Assembly (NCBI GenBank): GCA_017642625.1
Contig: JAGCOQ010000100.1
Location: 1 to 7,439 of the forward strand
Reading direction: 5' to 3'
DNA length: 7,439 nucleotides
Source: Alphaproteobacteria bacterium
Lineage (GTDB): Bacteria; Pseudomonadota; Alphaproteobacteria; Rs-D84
Shown: piece after piece, positions 5,506-7,439 of the stretch
Layout: each line of letters begins with the position of its first letter
Position numbering within the stretch: position 1 is the stretch's first letter
Notes under the pieces: generated by a model
Database searches by the model: none
What the model was told of the DNA's origin: nothing
The model's input: only the letters and a program-made list of their open reading frames with translations
Made by a program: the position numbers and the translations under genes

Positions 5506-5844
5506 ATGATTATTATTGCTTTTTCACATCAAACGTCCAAGATTTTGCCACGCATATTCTGTCGGCGGTTTCGCCACTGTGCACCTATTCTGCGCGATGA
5601 TAAAAAACTGATTATGTATCAATTTACCAGCATACATAACATCACAAAAATAGAATTACAAAATCGCGACATTTCGATATTGCGCGCACATGGTTGGCGA
5701 TTCGTATATTTGCCATACGACATACAAAACGACTTTTCAGAACACGCATATTCTTGTGTTGATTTATCAAAGCGCGCACTGGGGATACACAACCGATTTA
5801 TTCAAACGCCAAACGCGTTATACAAATACATTGCCCCCAAATAA
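5506..5844 (+). CDS. Small protein, possible permuted papain-like (NlpC/P60-type) fold (112 aa)
   Basis: This encodes 112 residues. ATG 5506 follows GGGGG (5496-5500) at good spacing; an earlier in-frame ATG (5494) overlaps that site and is less likely. There is no signal peptide, although MIIIAF is hydrophobic, and the N-terminal part is strongly basic. The layout resembles circularly permuted NlpC/P60-like proteins. A beta strand with His comes first (FRHCAPIL, His24), then strands around LIMYQF (35-40) and WRFVYLPYD (64-72), then a helix opening with Cys in YSCVDLSKRALGI (82-94, Cys84), followed by IQTPNALYKYI (99-109). In that fold His24 and Cys84 would be the catalytic pair. This is inference from order and spacing only, and the protein could be a non-enzymatic relative. 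It probably shares a transcript with the gene 16 bases upstream and ends in a terminator shared with yidC. Confidence 0.78.
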   Translation: MIIIAFSHQTSKILPRIFCRRFRHCAPILRDDKKLIMYQFTSIHNITKIELQNRDISILRAHGWRFVYLPYDIQNDFSEHAYSCVDLSKRALGIHNRFIQTPNALYKYIAPK

Positions 5845-5868
5845 AAAATGCCCAAACGGGCATTTTTT
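5843..5868. terminator. Bidirectional terminator shared by the small-gene unit and yidC
   Basis: AAAAAATGCCC (5843-5853) and GGGCATTTTTT (5858-5868) pair perfectly over eleven bases around AAAC. The A and T arms give a U tract on both strands, so it can stop transcription from either side. The left arm includes the last two bases of the TAA of the 5506-5844 gene, and the right arm includes two bases of the yidC stop codon. Confidence 0.93.
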
Positions 5869-7438
5869 ATTTACTCATTTTACGTTTAATCAGATACATT
5901 TGCAATATTCCAAACAGGTTCGACACCGTCCAATACAGCACCAATCCCGCCGGCATCCATGCAAACATAACCGTAAATATAATCGGCATCCAACGCATTG
6001 CGCGCTGGGTCTGGGCGGCAACATCATTTTTATCTGCTGACTTTTTAACATTTGATTGTAAACGTTGTTGCAACCACATAGAAACGCCCATCAATATTGG
6101 CAAAATAAAGTATGGATCCATTATCGCCAAATCTGATATCCACAAGAAGTGTGCATTACGCATTTGAACCGAAATCAACAACGCCTTATACAACGCAAAG
6201 AAAATCGGAATCTGAATCAGCATTGGCAAACATCCCGACATGGGTGATGTCTTGTGTGTCTGGTACAGTTTCATCATTTCCATTTGCATACGCTGTTTAT
6301 CATTTGCATACAGTTTTTGAATCCGTTGCATTTCAGGCTGCATCTTTTGCATTGCTGCCATTGAAGTGTATGATTTGCGTGTCAACGGCCACATCAACAA
6401 GCGCAACAAAATGGTCATTATGATAATCGCAACACCATAATTCATAACAATCGCATTGATTGCATTTATCAACCACAACATTGGCATCGCCAAGAACCAA
6501 AACCAACCATAATCTATCGTTTTATCAATACCGGAAATATGTTGTTCTGCGCCATGCAAAGCCGAACTATCACGCGGTCCCGCATACAAATATGTTTGAA
6601 TATCCACGCTTTCGCCCGCGGCAACATTTACCGCACGCGCATTAACATCAGATTGGTAAATGTCCCCATAATTTTGTGCGCGAATCGTTTGATCGGGCAC
6701 ATCAATATCAACAATGGTTTCCCAATATTGATCTGCGAATCCCATAAAACCATTTACAGTTGTGTATGCACGTGGCTTCTTGGCCAACGCACGCCAATCA
6801 TCATGTTCAATATCCTTGTTGGCATATACAACCAAGCCCGTATAAACACCGGCGGACGAAGTATTATCTTTTTCACGTTGAATCCGCGCGTATGGTGTAA
6901 ATGAAAAATCTTTTTTCGAATCGTTCTTGATTTCGTCATTAATGATTATCACATAATCATCAACGGCAACCGTCCGATTAAACACAACGCCATCTGTATT
7001 GCGCCAAGTATAATTTTCGCCGTTCACCGTCCATATTGTATCCGCGGTTGGCGCAGTTGTCCCAACCCCCATAACACCGATTTCAGCATAGGCATTTTCA
7101 CCGGACAATAATTTTACAGTTTCATCACTTTTCGCGCTTTCTTGAAAATCTTTCAGACTGACGTTTGATATACGCAATCCTTGGACATTTGCAGTAATTT
7201 TATCAGACGCAATTTCCTGGGTCGGAACATTTGACACATCAACAACCGCAATCGTCGCATCGTTTGCCGGTGCCGTATCAGTCTTTTTGCCAAACATGAC
7301 ACCCATTGCCCACCATGCAACAAAGAACACAAGCAACCACCACAAGAAACCGCCCAGTTTACCCTTTTTCGCGGTATTATTTCTGTTCGCGTTCCACGCA
7401 GCAAATCCGGAATTATTATTATCTAAATATTGAACCAT
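5867..7438 (-). CDS. yidC: Membrane protein insertase YidC (Oxa1/Alb3 family)
   Basis: YidC inserts proteins into the inner membrane, alone or with SecYEG. The 523 residues show the proteobacterial layout. A cytoplasmic tail (1-30) precedes a first membrane helix (about 31-49, rich in Trp/Phe), then the periplasmic P1 domain (about 55-305) and the conserved insertase core. Core marks are LLRLLMWPLTRKSYTSM (344-360), where Arg346 aligns with the groove Arg366 of E. coli YidC; a charged cytoplasmic coiled hairpin (about 363-398); SGCLPMLIQIPIFFALYKAL (401-420); DPYFILPILMGVSMW (441-455); and MPAGLVLYWTVSNLFGILQ (495-513). The total is close to E. coli's 548, with a slightly short P1 domain. ATG 7438 is one base from the window edge, so no RBS is visible and a start further upstream cannot be excluded; the 30-residue tail before the first helix is longer than usual. 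It converges on the small-gene unit and ends at a shared terminator. Confidence 0.97.
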   Translation of the reverse strand: MVQYLDNNNSGFAAWNANRNNTAKKGKLGGFLWWLLVFFVAWWAMGVMFGKKTDTAPANDATIAVVDVSNVPTQEIASDKITANVQGLRISNVSLKDFQESAKSDETVKLLSGENAYAEIGVMGVGTTAPTADTIWTVNGENYTWRNTDGVVFNRTVAVDDYVIIINDEIKNDSKKDFSFTPYARIQREKDNTSSAGVYTGLVVYANKDIEHDDWRALAKKPRAYTTVNGFMGFADQYWETIVDIDVPDQTIRAQNYGDIYQSDVNARAVNVAAGESVDIQTYLYAGPRDSSALHGAEQHISGIDKTIDYGWFWFLAMPMLWLINAINAIVMNYGVAIIIMTILLRLLMWPLTRKSYTSMAAMQKMQPEMQRIQKLYANDKQRMQMEMMKLYQTHKTSPMSGCLPMLIQIPIFFALYKALLISVQMRNAHFLWISDLAIMDPYFILPILMGVSMWLQQRLQSNVKKSADKNDVAAQTQRAMRWMPIIFTVMFAWMPAGLVLYWTVSNLFGILQMYLIKRKMSK

Positions 7439-7439
7439 T

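Noticed and set aside
5690..6040. A + strand open frame running from the second small gene into yidC.
   Set aside because: It crosses the bidirectional terminator and lies in the shadow of two well-supported genes; its residues resemble no protein.

Overview
The window (about 42-45% G+C by eye) reads as chromosomal DNA of a proteobacterium, most likely a divergent alphaproteobacterium. The reasons are a VirB-type (P-type) type IV secretion core operon, a YidC of proteobacterial architecture (large periplasmic P1 domain plus five membrane segments), and a cluster of GANTC sites, the target of the alphaproteobacterial cell-cycle methylase CcrM. An uncultured host-associated lineage is possible, but that is inference.

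Left part (1-4909, + strand): an AT-rich leader with no recognisable gene (1-236), then virB8 (237-923), virB9 (947-2482) and virB10 (2507-4855), with gaps of 23 and 24 bases. A strong intrinsic terminator (4883-4909) closes the operon. The three products are the inner-membrane/periplasmic assembly factor and the two main scaffold proteins of the T4SS core complex that joins the inner and outer membranes. Two carry unusual additions. VirB9 ends in what looks like a SPOR (peptidoglycan-binding) domain. VirB10 has an Ig/ASH-like beta-sandwich and a second Cys-bearing segment in its periplasmic region, plus a roughly 200-residue C-terminal extension ending in a C-CC-CC-C tail. No VirB7, VirB11 or VirD4 is in view.

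Middle (4910-5844, + strand): a 235-base intergenic stretch with four overlapping potential hairpins, one of them terminator-like, and three GANTC sites within 50 bases. It is followed by two small genes, 114 and 112 residues, 16 bases apart. The first is an unrecognised soluble protein. The second has the His-then-Cys arrangement expected of a small, circularly permuted papain-like (NlpC/P60-type) protein.

Right part (5843-7438, - strand): yidC, the membrane protein insertase, runs toward the small genes. The convergent units share one bidirectional terminator whose stem overlaps both stop codons. yidC begins at the very edge of the window, so its promoter and upstream neighbours are not visible.

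The strongest candidates for something undescribed are the modified T4SS core (VirB9-SPOR plus the expanded Cys-rich VirB10) and the leader/GANTC region with its two-gene unit.
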